A stretch of 64,000 nucleotides of DNA. Origin: Brachypterus glaber (taxonomy: Eukaryota > Arthropoda > Insecta > Coleoptera > Kateretidae). The stretch covers positions 37,723,026 through 37,787,025 of the forward strand of contig OY294048.1 of assembly GCA_958510825.1 (NCBI GenBank), given 5' to 3'. Made by a program: the position numbers and the translations under genes. Each line of letters opens with the position of its first letter. Within the stretch, counting starts at the first letter, position 1. Positions 1-11,760 of the stretch are shown in pieces. The notes beneath the pieces were generated by a model that was not told the origin of the DNA, searched no databases, and saw only the letters and a program-made list of their open reading frames with translations.

Positions 1-64
1 AATCTAAATCTTATTACCTTACACAGAAAAAATCACTTACCTCTACTAGGAGCGCAAATAACTA

Positions 65-925
65 CACCGGCACACAAAAAAAAATTAAGTAGAATGTGCA
101 TTTGACCGGACCTACCTACGGGTACGTATTTTGGTCTTCTGAATCCGAATTCGAGGTCAGTTTTACCCCTACACCCTCGAAATTTCGAGAAAACTTCAAA
201 AAACCGTAAAAATGATGAAAATTGGCAGTTTTAATGATAAAAAAATGTTTTGGAACTAAACTAAGCGTGATTTTCATGTATTTCGATCCGCTGAATATGA
301 ATCGAAACTTTATTGAGACCACGAGCCATTTTAAATGTGAAAAAATCACACAAAACTCGAAAATTCCGAAAAAATATAGTTTTCATGATAAAAAAACTTC
401 TTCTGGTCCAATTCAGATAAAATTTTATATCTTTTGATGTCTTCAATTCGCATCTTAATTTTTTTAGTCGAATCACCCTCTAAAGCTGGAAAAATTCGAA
501 AAAATTGTAAAAATGACCATTGATAACAGAAAAAAAATTGATTGAACATGATTTAATGCCTAAAATAAATACTCTATAACGTAGATATATCAAATAACTT
601 GAAATCTGTGAAAAACACAAGACATAATTTTGGAGGGTTTGTGTGATTTTTTTACATTTAAAACGGCTCGTGGTCTCAATAAAGTTTCGATTCATATTCA
701 GCGGATCGAAATACATGAAAATCACGCTTAGTTTGTTCCAAAAAATTTTTTTATCATTAAAACTGCCGATTTTCATCATTTTTACGGTTTTTCGAAGTTT
801 TCTCGAAATTTCGAGGGTGTAGGGGTCAAACTGACCTCGAATTCGGATTCAGCGGACCAAAATACGTACCCGTAGGTAGGTCCGGTCAAATGCACATTCT
901 ACTTAATTTTTTTTGTGTGCCGGTG
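65..925. mobile_element. 861-bp foldback (long inverted repeat) element
   Basis: The two ends are inverted copies: CACCGGCACAC at the left and GTGTGCCGGTG at the right. The arms (about 65-357 and 632-925) stay alignable to the inner end and share the phrase for 'tttcgatccgctgaatatgaa' in opposite orientation. The middle, about 275 bp, is partly built from diverged repeats of the same arm motifs. No transposase is visible, so it is non-autonomous. The words 'GTATTTTGG..GCTGAAT' recur in the array at 9361-10190 and in fragments near 14930, 17210 and 23075, which suggests a common family. Confidence 0.8.
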
Positions 926-1292
926 CTATTATCCCAGAACGACATTAAACAAATATAAATAAAAGATTGGATAGGTCTGCAGCCCAGGACAATATAGGTC
1001 CTTTTTTGTTTCGTGGGCCGGTAAAACTTAATTTAAAGGATAAATTAGGTTTGTTCGTATCCTGTAGAAATTAATTTTAGCACAAAGGAATCGATAGTTT
1101 TCAAAGGAAACCACGTTTATGTATTTCACCCCCATGTATCATCATACTATTTATTGTTCTGCGGGCTCTTTGTTTATCTACTCCTAGGAGGGTCCTATGT
1201 TATTTCTTTTAGTTTTTTTTACCGTTGCGTGTTTAGTTTTTTAGTTTGGATCTTAAAGAAAATGTATATCGTATCTTTACTTCGAGCTACCA

Positions 1293-2002
1293 TACAGTGC
1301 GGTCCAAAAGTCACGCCTCCCCCCCTTGAACGAGTTGATATATCGACTTAAAATTTAGAACTCTTAAATAAGACAACTTAAACTATCTTTTAGCATATAT
1401 TTAATATTTTCAGCTCTTAAAATATGGGCAGGGGGGCATGGGGGATATTTTTTTAAATGGAAAGGGGGGTCGTGTGATACATCATTTTAAAGCTTATAAA
1501 ATTCTCTATTTAAACTAACATTTTTAATTTTTTTAAAAATGTTTTTTAAGGTTTTGAATTTTCAATTGTGCTAAAACATTCGATTTTTTAAGTTTTTTTT
1601 ATAAATTTTTATTTATGTCAACTAAAATTTGTTTAAAAGTATAATTAACACTTTTTTATGATGAAATTAGGCATTTTTAAAAAATTATTTGTTTTTTTAG
1701 AGGAATTTTGACATTAATACCCATTTTCAACCCCATTTTAAACCCAATTTTTTTTTAATTTAAACACATGGAGTTAAATGGAGAATTTAATAAGCTTTAA
1801 AAATGTATTACATGACCCCCCTTTCCATTTAAAAAAATGTGCCCCCATGCCCCCCTGCCCACATTTTAAGAGCTGAAAGTATTAAATATATGTTAAAAGA
1901 TAGTTTAAGTTGTCTTATTTAAAAGTTCCAAATTTGAAGTCGATATCTCAACTGGTTCAAAAGTTAAGAGGGGGGGGGGGGTGACTTTTGGGTCGCTCTG
2001 TA
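1293..2002. mobile_element. Foldback MITE with TACAGTGCGGTCC termini
   Basis: Left end TACAGTGCGGTCCAAAAGTC and right end GACTTTTGGGTCGCTCTGTA are inverted copies with a TA at each outer edge, as in Tc1/mariner-type MITEs. The arms are about 215 bp and end in a G-run/C-run pair plus a 'gtgtgatacat' motif. The core is AT-rich and non-coding. Single arms of the same family occur at 22535-22640, 32430-32620 and 57836-58110. Confidence 0.8.
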
Positions 2003-2114
2003 TAGGAATAAAGAAATGAGATTATATGTTTTATTCATTACTCATTTAAGTATACTTAACTAGAACGTAAATGATAAACTGAAAATGGTACGCATCGGTA
2101 AAGTTATGGTTTTG

Positions 2115-2350
2115 GTTTTGCCCAACGAACTAATAACTCTTTTCTCTAGAATAGACATTTCATTAGTAAAAACTGACAAAAACGTCGGCAACATAAACAC
2201 TCTTCTGTCTTACCAGTTACTGGTAATTGTTATTGTTCAGGCCTGAATATACCTACTATTTGTTTACAAACAAACCGAGATGTTGCCGATACTTTATTTT
2301 AACGGTATGCCTATTCTAGAAAGAAGAGTTCTTAGTTCGTTGATTTTACC
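2115..2350. repeat. Inverted repeat, ~75-bp arms
   Basis: AACGAACTAATAACTC near 2124 is mirrored by GAGTTCTTAGTTCGTT ending at 2341, and 'cggcaacat' near 2190 by 'atgttgccg' near 2280. The short open frame starting at 2280 lies wholly in the right arm and is not regarded as a gene. Confidence 0.6.
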
Positions 2351-3130
2351 GCCCCTGGTTGAATACGAATTTTTGTTATGGCATAAAAGAATAACCCTCA
2401 TGAGCTCATTGATATACTATAGTGAGCCATTTAAAAAAATTCTTCTGGTTATTTGGTTACGATTTGAGAAATATGCATAAAAAGCCCTTAAAAGAGCCCT
2501 AGTTTCCTTAGGAAGTAATTTATTACAAATTTGCATTTTCACATTTTTCTTATTTCTTGACTTTTTCTGGCTTGCAGCTACAGAAAAGATTTTCAATTTG
2601 TTTTTTATATTTAAAAGTGCACCTTAACTAGCAACAAAATTGGTTCTTGTCACATATATACATATTTGCTTTTGTGGTTCAGTATTGTATCTTAAATTAG
2701 GTAATATTATTTTAGATTTTGGTATAAATAAATATTATTTTGGCATAAATAAATATTATTTTGTAGGCTCATAAAAACTACAAACGAGTATCAGATTAGA
2801 CTAACCCGTCTAGAATACACAAACATAGCATATCGGCGCACAGTGTGATACTTGACCCCTACAGTTGGTCAAAAATATTTTTGAGGTTTTTTGTATACAT
2901 CATGAAATGTGTTAAAAATTATAGATAATCCATTTTTACCCGATTATGTTTTTAGAATCATAATGTCCTTTTTTTATTGTTATAACATTTATATATATTT
3001 TTAAAATATATAGTTCTTTTATTAAAAGTAGGGGGAGATCACTATGAGTGGGACATATTATTGAAAGGGACAGTGCCTGTTACTGAACTATGCTTATAAC
3101 ATTATGTTATATGTAATTTATTTTCCATAT
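2351..3130. other. AT-rich non-coding stretch
   Basis: No coding frame, tRNA or strong repeat was recognised. A short direct duplication 'ataaataaatattattttg' occurs near 2724-2763. Confidence 0.4.
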
Positions 3131-3269
3131 TCGCGGGGTATTCTTGTTTCGAGGAAAAATTTCTGCGAAGTATTCTTATGACTAGGTAAATTTTCACTAG
3201 GTAATTACAGACGAGGTAAAATATTGAGCGAGGTATTTATCATAGCGAGGTAATTTTTACGAGGTAACG
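3131..3269 (+). repeat. Degenerate ~16-bp tandem repeat, CGAGGTAA core
   Basis: The motif cGaGGTA(A/T)T recurs about nine times at 15-18 bp spacing (CGCGGGGTATT, CGAAGTATT, CTAGGTAAA, CTAGGTAAT, CGAGGTAAA, CGAGGTATT, CGAGGTAAT, GAGGTAACG). Phase is kept although units have diverged, so this is an old minisatellite or a clustered binding-site array. Confidence 0.6.
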
Positions 3270-3456
3270 ACCGGTACCCGGATTTACTACTTAAAATAAT
3301 AACCCTATTAACTTGTCGACACAAGATAACACTTCTTTTATTTAATTTTCGTTTTCCTGAATTTTGACCAACTATTGGCGCCGATAGCTCTTAGTGCGGC
3401 GTGTTGCTTTCTCAGCTTCGCATCTCCAAGCAATCGATTTTCGGTTCTCTGTGCAG

Positions 3457-3720
3457 GATGACTAATAACTTATACAACCTCATTGTATTGGAATTATAAA
3501 TTTGAGTTTCTATAAGTTATTAGCAGAGTTGATACTTTCATTACAACAACAGGAATTTTAAATTATTTCTAATTTTTGGTGAGTTTGTTTGATACATAAC
3601 TATGCCGAATAAGATGTATACAGACATATAATCTTATTCTACATAGGTATGTATTAAACAAACTCCTGTTGTCCGACCCTGTTATTGTAATAAAAGTATC
3701 AACTCTAGTTATTAGTCATC
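3457..3720. repeat. 264-bp palindromic element
   Basis: GATGACTAATAACT at the left is inverted at the right as AGTTATTAGTCATC. Inner blocks also pair: GAGTTGATACTTTCATTAC near 3524 against GTAATAAAAGTATCAACTC near 3690. No coding capacity. Probably a MITE. Confidence 0.7.
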
Positions 3721-3910
3721 ATGTACAGAGTTGATTAGTTTAAAGAACATTGATTGTTTGAAGGGACGAGGTTAAAAAAGTAACACTAATTGACTAAATG
3801 TACTGTAATTAATATTTGATTTGGGGGAGGGAGGTAAATACAAAAAATACTCTTAATTAAAGAGATGACCTTATTTTGCAACAGTCGCCCATTTATATTA
3901 TATTTTTGTT

Positions 3911-4430
3911 TAATAGTATATTAAAGTACTAGTTTCATAACACCCGTTTTTAGCGCACGAGTACAAGTTTAGAAAACGAGCCGCGTGCGGCAAGTTTTCT
4001 AAAGTACTAGTGCGCTAAAAACGTGTTATGAAACGAGTGCTTTATTCTATTTTTTTCTATTTGGCTCTAAAATTTAAAAAGACTTACATTTAAATTGAAG
4101 ACCGATTTATGGATTTTTGTTTTGGGTTGGCATTACAATTTTCGCATATTTGAAATTCATACAAACAAACATTTTGATATCTTTTATAGTCAGCTCTTCT
4201 CTTTTTCACTGCAAGTAACCAAGCCACAATTTTAACACGGTAAAAATTAACCTAAAACACAATTTCGTAGAAAACTAAGCGGTGTTGATATTTGCACGGA
4301 AAACGCCAAGCGATTGTCTTTTGTCCTGTATTGCCAACCCAGAAGAAAAAAAGTACAAACCTCTTATAGGCCTTTAAGAACACGTAATATGCTTGTGATT
4401 ATGAGCCGTTAGAGTTGCAAACTAGAAAAA
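3911..4430 (+). mobile_element. Solo arm of the 43.2-46.1 kb long-arm element
   Basis: It begins TAATAGTATATTAAAGTACTAG and continues with a hairpin (about 3931-4035) whose halves are 'cataacacccgtttttagcgc' and its near complement. The rest matches the left arm of the element at 43212-46066 through 'gtgattatgagc'. There is no matching right arm nearby, so it is a truncated or recombined copy. Confidence 0.75.
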
Positions 4431-4603
4431 ATATAAGTGCTGCTTAACACCAATATTTTAAAGAGCAATTTTGCGTTGTTGTCATACTAAATTATTTTTA
4501 ACAGCAAACATTTTATTATTCTAGTGTAATATTTAGCAATTAAGTATTTTAAAATGTTATTTTTTCTAGGTAGAATAGATTTACAATAAATACTATTATT
4601 TAA

Positions 4604-5335
4604 TATACAAGGTTATTCAGAAATAGGTTCGAGAAATTTAAGAGGTGATTCTACGTTTAAAAATATGAAAAAAAGTTCCTATAAAGGTTGGTCCGGAAAT
4701 GAGTCCTAAGGGAGCTACGGCTCTTTAAAATTGTAATATAAACAAAGTTTTTAATTAATAATTCTTGTACCCTTTAAGCTAGATCTACAAGCTTTGGCAT
4801 GTATACTAGTATTAATAGGGGCAATAAGTTTATGTTAATTTATTTTTTTGAATTTATCCAGAGGCGTGCCTAGACGGACAAAATATGTGAGACTTTTTGC
4901 CCCATTTTTGCCCCAAACTTTTTTATGTGTATTTTTGTTTTGGATTTTTTGTAATAAATATAGATTCTTTGAGTAAAAATACATAAAAAATGTCATATAG
5001 TGTAACACTGTAGGAGCAACCGTTTAAAAAAAATGCAGTTAAGAGGAAGTAACATTTTGTGCCACTAAAAATGTTCCTTTTTAAAAGGATATAACTCCTT
5101 TAATATTAAATTTAGGTGTTTTGGTGAAAAATAATTTTTTGCTTAGTTTTAAGTAAAGAATCGGCCTGCAGCATTAAAATTTTATTGGTGCTTTTTTTGT
5201 TCCCCATTTAATGTCCATCTCCGCAGCTCCCTTAGGGCTCATTTCCGGACCAACCTTTATAGGAACTTTTTTCATATTTTTTAACGTAGAATCACCTCTT
5301 AAATATTTCGAACTTATTTCTGAATAGTCCTGTAT
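4604..5335. mobile_element. Full-length TACAGGGTTATTCAG-type foldback MITE
   Basis: The left end reads TATACAAGGTTATTCAGAAA and the right end is its inverted copy ...CTGAATAGTCCTGTATA, flanked by TA. Both arms carry the phrases GGTTGGTCCGGAAATGAG and 'ctaagggagctacggc'. The middle, about 450 bp, is non-coding. Relatives in this window: 11616-11760 (left arm), 28541-28931 (short complete), 34790-35365 (right part), 40809-41270 and 42702-43163 (diverged), 63586-64000 (cut by the window edge). The end sequence and TA target are typical of Tc1/mariner-related MITEs (inference). Confidence 0.85.
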
Positions 5336-6306
5336 ATTTATTGCATTCTGAATTGATTAAAATCTGTTAAACGTTCAGTCCGGCAACGTCTTATTTCAAA
5401 GTTATTTTTTTCCGCATTGTTTCGACTGCCTTATATCTGTAAGTCAAACAAGTTTATCATTTTTAGGTATTAGCAAATAAAATTGAAAGTTTATTGATAT
5501 TATTTTCGACGAATAATGTAATCGGATCATTCTTTCTTTCTGCTATCTTCGCATGAATAATTTGATTTAAGACAATAAAATAGTATGACTAAAATCCTTC
5601 AAGACCCAAAATGTAAGTGTTTTCGCAACAATTTAGACACTTTAGGTAAAAATAAAACTCGACTATATAAATTTTATTATGCAAAAAGTGTAAATGAATA
5701 AAGAAATTGAATTAGATAAAAATCAAGAGTTTGCAACGCGCGTTTAAAACTTTTAACGCTTAATACCTACTACTTAGATGGGAAAAAGTATTCATCAAGT
5801 GTTCACTGGTTTACTGTAGTGTATTTTAATACATATTGCCTGTTCCAAAACTCGCGTACAGAAATCTTCGTTCAATTCAAAAATAAGAATTTTAGCCAAA
5901 ATATAAAATCTCTACAGCCTTTAATAACGCGAGAACCGGGGTATGAAGTGTATGAATTTTGGTACAATTTACGTTACGTAATACTTGAACGTTCCCTGTT
6001 AAAAATAAAATAAAAATCAAACTCGACTATAATGGTAAACATACATTTTGTAATGTAAAATATAAATGAATAAAGAGAAATTGTTTGGTAAACAACAAAA
6101 GTTAGCGTCACACAAATGGAAGTTGTAACATAATTTTGTAAGGTTTAACGCTTAATGTATAAAATATGACAACAAGTTGTGGTGTTGTTTGTTTCCGCAT
6201 CGTGAATGCGGTTATAAGCATCTGCATGTTTTTTTTTTTAATTTCGGATACTGGGGTCACGATATAAATACAGAGTAAATTATTTTTTCTTCAAGCGTAC
6301 AGTACG
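5336..6306. other. Non-coding stretch with a diverged direct repeat
   Basis: The words 'ctcgactata' and 'aaatgaataaag' occur near 5657-5705 and again near 6022-6072, about 360 bp apart. This indicates an old tandem duplication. A 64-codon open frame at 5819-6013 has no recognisable motif and is not called. Confidence 0.4.
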
Positions 6307-6803
6307 TAGTAACTAAAATTTTCATATTTTATAACTGAACACACTAGTTAGAAGTGATCTATTCTTTACAGTAAAAAAATGAGTTAATTGTTGTACGCCG
6401 TAAAAAAAAGTTAGTTAGCAAAACCACCACTGGCGGCAGTACTCTTTAACTTTGATAACAGCCATAGTTCAAACTTGTTTGTTTATTATGTAAACAGGTG
6501 GTTGACTCAAAATTCTGTGCAAAAACCTTGTGTGAAATTGATTAAATATTATTGAAGAAGAATATATGGTTTATACACCTACAAATCTCTCCGAAATTGC
6601 AAATGCTACATTAGACAAGTTACCATCGAAATCGCGAAAAGTGTACGATTTAGCCTACGAAAAAAAATTAAAATGAGCTAAGGCAGGTTTAAGTTTATTT
6701 CGAAACGGTTTTATTGGCTTTTATCCGCTTCGCGTCGTCCGTAAATTCTACAGACTAGTAAAAAAAAAGATTCACTTTTCCTTTTAGTAAAACAATATAC
6801 TAT
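6307..6803 (+). mobile_element. Solo arm of the Crypton-like composite element
   Basis: This segment is collinear with the left arm of the element at 24757-26740 and inverted to its right arm. It starts near 'ttcatattttataactgaac', passes the 'ccaccactggcggcag' block, contains the small reading frame at 6566-6676, and ends in the 'acagactagtaaaaaaa' motif. The internal region and second arm are absent. Confidence 0.75.
6566..6676 (+). pseudogene. Crypton-like tyrosine recombinase N-terminal remnant
   Basis: A 36-codon frame starts with ATG and contains LPSKSRKVYDLAYEKK, after a short acidic leader (LSEIANATLDK). The pattern 'LP.KSR..Y..AYE.F..W' is what I know from the N-terminal SAM-like, DNA-binding segment of insect Crypton-type tyrosine recombinases and related 'KSR' proteins. 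The stop falls where the family usually has an aromatic W. Two further copies (25013-25123 plus, 26385-26482 minus) keep the same start and sequence, and the second also stops at that point. No catalytic RKHRHY region is visible. Family assignment is by pattern memory only. Confidence 0.45.
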
Positions 6804-7356
6804 TTGATAATTATGATTATAATCAGAAAGGCACAAAAATACAAAATAGTATTTTGTGAGGGTTGAGACCCAGGTAAGGGTAACCTAGCATGCTAGCACC
6901 ATCGTGAGCTCAGTGTTTTAGACTAGGAAAATTAGTGAATCAGCCTGTCTGTGGTGCAAGGCACTGGGTATTATTCTGTAACGAAAATTTCTGTGGTAAA
7001 AAGCAGCTCTATGTATAAAGTGTAAGGAATTGTGAGTTATCAGATTTAGTAATAGCCTTTTTGTGGTGATATCTTGTTTAAGGTTTAATTTTTAAAAATG
7101 AAGCCATTATGTTTCAGTTTTTAAGATATTCAACAATCATAGATACTTGAAGTTTCACATTTTAGGAAAGTTTTCGTAACTTCGTCTTTGAATGGTAAAC
7201 ACTAAAAATTTATTGTTGAATGTCAAAGTTAAAATAAAAACTGGATAAATTTACCTTTATTTCTTAAAATTAGGTATTACGTTTATTTAATTAATTGTTT
7301 TTTGTTACAGGTGAGTTTTCAAATACCTTATTACGAGGTAAGCTCCAAAACTTCAG
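6804..7356. other. Non-coding, nothing recognised
   Basis: AT-rich sequence with a slightly GC-richer patch near 6860-6960 ('gagacccaggtaagggtaac'). No gene or repeat assigned. Confidence 0.4.
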
Positions 7357-7359
7357 TAA

Positions 7360-7494
7360 GGGCCAATTGCACCAATGATGGTTTAACTTTAAACTTGGAT
7401 TAAATTGACGGCCGACCAATCAGAACGCAGCATTTTTAACTTAAACTCGGTTTAGCTGAGATAATCCCAGACCAAAAGTTGGTGCAAGTGACCC
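7360..7494. mobile_element. 135-bp Harbinger-type MITE with TAA target duplication
   Basis: Ends GGGCCAATTGCACCAA and TTGGTGCAAGTGACCC are terminal inverted repeats flanked on both sides by TAA (7357-7359 and 7495-7497). Length and ends match the MITE at 45503-45637, and the ends match the coding-capable derivative at 44626-45499. It is therefore mobilised by the same PIF/Harbinger transposase family, which is known for TWA 3-bp targets. Confidence 0.85.
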
Positions 7495-7497
7495 TAA

Positions 7498-8390
7498 GTA
7501 AATGACAAAAACTTGTAAGTATATTTTTTCACTACTAGCTTTAGAACATACCATTATTTATCATGTTTTCAGACTGTGAAATCAATTTTCTTCACCTATA
7601 GCAATAATAATTTTTTCTCTCCTAGTAGGAGTAAATTTTATAAACAATTGATTTCTGTCACTTTGGATGTTTCACTTCTTTGTGCAATTTTTACTAATTA
7701 AACCCAATAAAATAGCTTTAAATAACTTTCTATTTATTACATATAATTAATTATAATTATTACCAATTAATACAATCAATAATTAGCTAAATATTATGAA
7801 AAAAAAAAAAAAATGAAACAAACCAAATTTTTAAACGTCAGTTCAAATTATTTATTTGAGCAAATGTCATTGATCAAGGCTACTTGATTTTTATGAAAAT
7901 TTCAAGAAATATAATTTCTGTTGATAATATATTTTATTATTTGAATAGTTTAATAGTGCTGGTAGTGAAGAAACTAATATATAAACCACGGTAGACAAGA
8001 CTATTATAGCCTCGCGCTCTCTATAAAAAATGTCTTCTCTACCTTGGTATATAATTACTATTATACATATTATAATAATGTACATTGTGTATAACAAACA
8101 TTTTATAATTTTATTATTGGATAGTTATAATACTCCAGAGGTCAGGTAGGTTTACCTAAAAATAATTCAGGAAGTTTTGATTTTGGGTTTATTTTATAGG
8201 GTATAGTGCGGAAAATAAAAAAACAATTTTGCGACCTTGAACTCGATTTGGAACTGCCATTTTTTTTTGACCTATTTTTCACAAAAACCGGATTTTTTTT
8301 AAATATCTCAAGGTCGGTTCATCCTAGGACAAAAAAAAAGTTCTATATGAAAATAAAGAGGACCAAATTTCCAACATTTTTTGTCGTATG
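7498..8390. other. AT-rich non-coding stretch
   Basis: Holds an A-run at 7798-7813 and a short TA-rich zone near 7740-7790. The open frames here carry stop-rich neighbours and no motif. Confidence 0.4.
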
Positions 8391-8551
8391 TATACTGAAA
8401 ATTCAATAAAACCTGCAGTGACTCATATCTCTGGTATAAGGGGTCCGCCTTTGCGAAGCTTACGTGAGTCGCACCCGAACTAGTATGATCTTCGCCTTTT
8501 ACCACACATTCGCAACTGAGTCACTGCAGGTTTTATTGAATTTCCAGTATA
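8391..8551. repeat. 161-bp inverted repeat (probable MITE)
   Basis: TATACTGAAAATTCAATAAA at the left is inverted at the right (TTTATTGAATTTCCAGTATA), and CCTGCAGTGACTCA is perfectly inverted as TGAGTCACTGCAGG. Arms are about 36 bp with a 90-bp loop. Confidence 0.75.
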
Positions 8552-9224
8552 TTTTGTAACTAATTCACGGTACCGCCTTAAACATTACACTATTGGTTTT
8601 TAGTGTTTTATTTTCTTTTTGGGAAAAGGCCATTTTAAGTAAAAATTAAAAAAAATAATTTTTTTTATTTAAAATCGCTATGGTTAACAAGATGGAATTA
8701 AATTTGCCGAAGCATGTCAAATCAGTTTTGAAATATTTAAAATAAAATCTAAATAATTAAAAAAAGAAGTACCTACTTACCTAATCTGGCAAGTGACCAC
8801 AGTTTCAAATTTGTATTTTTATAATGCTTTTATTGAGAAAAGGATTACCCAAAGGTACACTTCAACCGGATAAACATTTGAAATCTCTGACTTTTATCTT
8901 CTAGAAAAGGTCATAAAAAATCGGATAAAAATAAAGCCGAACGTTTTAAATTATTCACAGGCACGCCAATGATTTGTTGCATGGATAAAAATTCTTTGTA
9001 AAAATAAAAGAGAGCAACGAGAAAATACAATCCGAAGTCACGGTTTCGTTTTATGGATTTAAATCAAATGGTTTGTCACCTCCGATTTTTTTCCAAATAA
9101 GAAATTAATCGGTAGGGTGCTATTTGAGAAAATGGATTTACATTTTAACCGTCAAACACATAATTTTTACGTTTTTATGAGGTTTGGGTGTTAGGTCGTA
9201 GGAAATATCCTCAACGCAAACCAT
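8552..9224. other. Non-coding, nothing recognised
   Basis: AT-rich with several T/A runs. No repeat or gene supported. Confidence 0.35.
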
Positions 9225-9356
9225 TTCAGTGCACATCGAGTGCTTTTTACTCGGCTGCGCTTCGTGGTAGTAAGTAAAAGGTGGGTAGGCTCCGACGCCT
9301 GAAAAGTAGGCCCAATGGCCCTTTTTGTAAAAAAAACGCACTCTCGTGCACTAAAA
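9225..9356. repeat. Imperfect palindrome with 'cactcgtgcac' ends
   Basis: 'ccatttcagtgcacatcgagtgc' at the left and 'cgcactctcgtgcac' at the right are imperfect inverted copies. A shorter, inverted relative is at 54950-55065 (GTGCACGAGAGTGC ... CACTCGATATGCACTG). It directly abuts the tandem array that follows. Confidence 0.5.
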
Positions 9357-9360
9357 ATTA

Positions 9361-10190
9361 CACAGGCCCACAAAAGAAAAAAAGGGGGCTGTGCTGGGGT
9401 TGAGACCTAACTATTCTTATGTATTTTGGGATGCTGAATACGAATCTGTCATAAAAAAAGGCACTTCGTCTGCTTATTTTGTTTCTACACTGAAAAAACT
9501 GTATGGACCCACAAAAAAAGTGGTCTGTGCTGTGGTTAAGACCCACGGATTCTTATGTATTTTGGGATGCTGAACATGAATCTGCCATAAAAAAGGCACT
9601 TCATGGGCTTATTTTGTATCTACACTGAAAAAACTGTCTGGGTCCACAAAAAAAAAGTGGTCTGTTCTGGGGTTGAGATCCACTTATTCTTATGTATTTT
9701 GGGATGCTGAACACGAATCTGTCATAAAAAAGGCACTTCATCGGCTCATTTTTTTTCTACACTGAAAAAACATTATGGGCCCACAAAAAAAATAGTCGTG
9801 TGCCGGGGTTGAGACCCACCTATTCTTATCTATTTTGGGATGCTGAACACAAATCTATCATAAAAAAGGCACTTTATAGGCTCATTTTTTTCTACACTGG
9901 AAAAACTGTCTAGGGCCACAAAAAAAAAAGTGGTCTGTGCTGGGGTTTAGACCCACCTATTTTTATGTATTTTGAGATGGTAAACAAGAATCTGTCATAA
10001 AAAATGCACTTCAATGGCTCATTTTTTTGTTACACTGAAATAATATAAGATTTTTACCATTTTAGACAGTTTTTTCAGTGTAGCAAAGAAATGAGCTCAT
10101 GAAGTGCCTTTTTTATGACAGATTCGTGTTCAGCATGCCAAAATACATAAGAGCACAGACCACTTTTTTTATTTTGTGGGCCTGTGTTAT
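9361..10190 (+). repeat. ~135-bp tandem array, 5 direct units plus 1 inverted unit
   Basis: The landmark 'gagaccca(c)ctattcttatg' starts near 9399, 9534, 9672, 9808 and 9943, a spacing of about 136 bp. Each unit also has 'gatgctgaacacgaatctgtc' and 'ctacactgaaaaaactgt'. The last unit (about 10060-10190) is inverted, so the block is bounded by CACAGGCCCACAAAA and TTTTGTGGGCCTGTG, like a transposon with internal tandem repeats. Short open frames inside are repeat artefacts. Confidence 0.85.
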
Positions 10191-11615
10191 TCATGAAAAA
10201 ATAAGAAACTTTGAAAATGTCCGCAAGAATATATTACGTTACCTATTTGAAATAAATATTATTATTATTATTATTACTAATTATCCGATCGACTCGAAAT
10301 TTTCAGGAACAATGAAGTTCTATAAGGGGAAGATCCCTATTGTTTTTAAAAGTAATCCCTCAAAAAACAAAAAGTTATAAGGGGTTAAACTTAAAAAAAC
10401 AACATTTTTTTTTCGTTTTTAGTAAAAAGAAATGTTTTTGAAAAAAAAAAATTGTTGAATTTTTTTTTATTTTTTTTTTTTTTTGAAAAACAAAATTATA
10501 ATTTTTTGTTTCTTTTTTCATTTCATTTTTCGTTCGAACAAATATTTTTTTAAGTTATTTTTGTTTTAAGTATTTGGAAAAAATGTAATATACATACCAT
10601 TTCCTCTGAATAGTATCTAATGGAATACGTAGAATTACACATCTTCACGGCTTGTTTTATAAACCTTAGTAATCTTGTATTCCGGTTACAGCTTCTAAAC
10701 ATCTGAATTATTAAAACTCAATCTGTCTATTACCATCAAATGGTTACGACGTGCTTTTTTGTGGAAATGTATGAGCATTATTCAAAGAGTTTTCACTGTT
10801 ATTGCTAGCAAAACCATAGTTTATAGTGGATATGTGGTAGAAGTATTACACATGACGCACACAGGTAAAAAATTCCAAGAAAACGGAAAAAAATCATGAA
10901 GCGTCGAAAGTTGATAGTGTCCTTTAAATGATGTATATATATTTTTCTGAAAATGTTTGCGGTTTGCCTAAAAAAAAAAATTTAAGTGGCACATTGCATA
11001 TGCAATATCTTACACTTAATTTTTTTTAGGGCTGTATTTTTTAAATTTTAAAATATAGTACAAATAAGGGGTATTAAATCATAGAAAGGTCCATGTCCGG
11101 ACGCGTCTGGTAAAAAAAAATTAAATTTTTGGAAAAAATTCAGATTTGATTTCTTTTCTATATTTTTAGGTTTAAAACACTGAAATACCTAAACAATAGA
11201 AAACTACTATTCAAATTTTTAATTTTTTTTAAATGGCGTTTTTTTAGTTTTAGTTTTTTTAACAGCCTAATTTGAGGTTGAAAAAAAACTTTTTCGGTCA
11301 ATTATGTAATTTTAACATTATTAAGGTGTGATTAAAAAAAATAGAATAATTTTTTTTTCAAAAATTTTTCAAATAACGAAATTTATAAATTAAAAGTAGG
11401 TAACTGTTATACGAATTTAAATAAAACAGACATTTTAAGAATTTCTTATATAACAAATTAAATAAAATTCTTTTAGAAACGAGCATTTTTTATTAGCATT
11501 CTTTTAGAAAAAAATAATAAATATTTTACTTTATAAAATATAAAGTAGAATATCCCAGTAAATATCCGTAAATATCCGCTTATTTAACGTCTATTATACG
11601 TAAATTTACATATAC
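10191..11615. other. AT-rich stretch with an (ATT)n run and a shared module
   Basis: An (ATT)n run sits at about 10257-10277. It is followed by a module beginning 'ccgatcgactcgaaatttt' and containing 'ggggaagatccctatt', which is repeated at about 13600, 22290 and 29555. The rest is homopolymer-rich with no coding signal. Confidence 0.45.
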
Positions 11616-11760
11616 AGGGTTATTCAGAAATAAGTTCGAGAAATTTAAGAGGTGATTCTACCTCAAAAAATATGAAAAAGTTCCTATAAAGGGTGGTCCG
11701 GAAATAAGCCCTAAGGGAGCTACGACCCTCCTAAGGGTATATAAAATGTATGCATGTCAA
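11616..11760 (+). mobile_element. Truncated TACAGGGTTATTCAG MITE (left arm)
   Basis: Starts TACAGGGTTATTCAGAAATA and continues through the 'ggtccggaaataagccctaagg' phrase of the family, then diverges. No right arm downstream. Confidence 0.75.

Noticed and set aside
116..779. Five open frames of 67-99 codons in the first kilobase
   Set aside because: They are mirror images of each other within the inverted arms of the 65-925 foldback. No motif and no codon pattern.
2280..2480. 66-codon frame starting at 2280
   Set aside because: Its first 20 codons are the right arm of an inverted repeat, and the remainder has no family or splice support.
9361..10190. CRISPR array
   Set aside because: Units are adjacent 135-bp repeats with no unique spacers, and the DNA is animal nuclear sequence.
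9138..10380. Open frames around the 135-bp array
   Set aside because: Repeat-driven, with similar peptides (RFVFSIPKYIR / RFVFSMPKYIR) from opposite orientations of the same unit.
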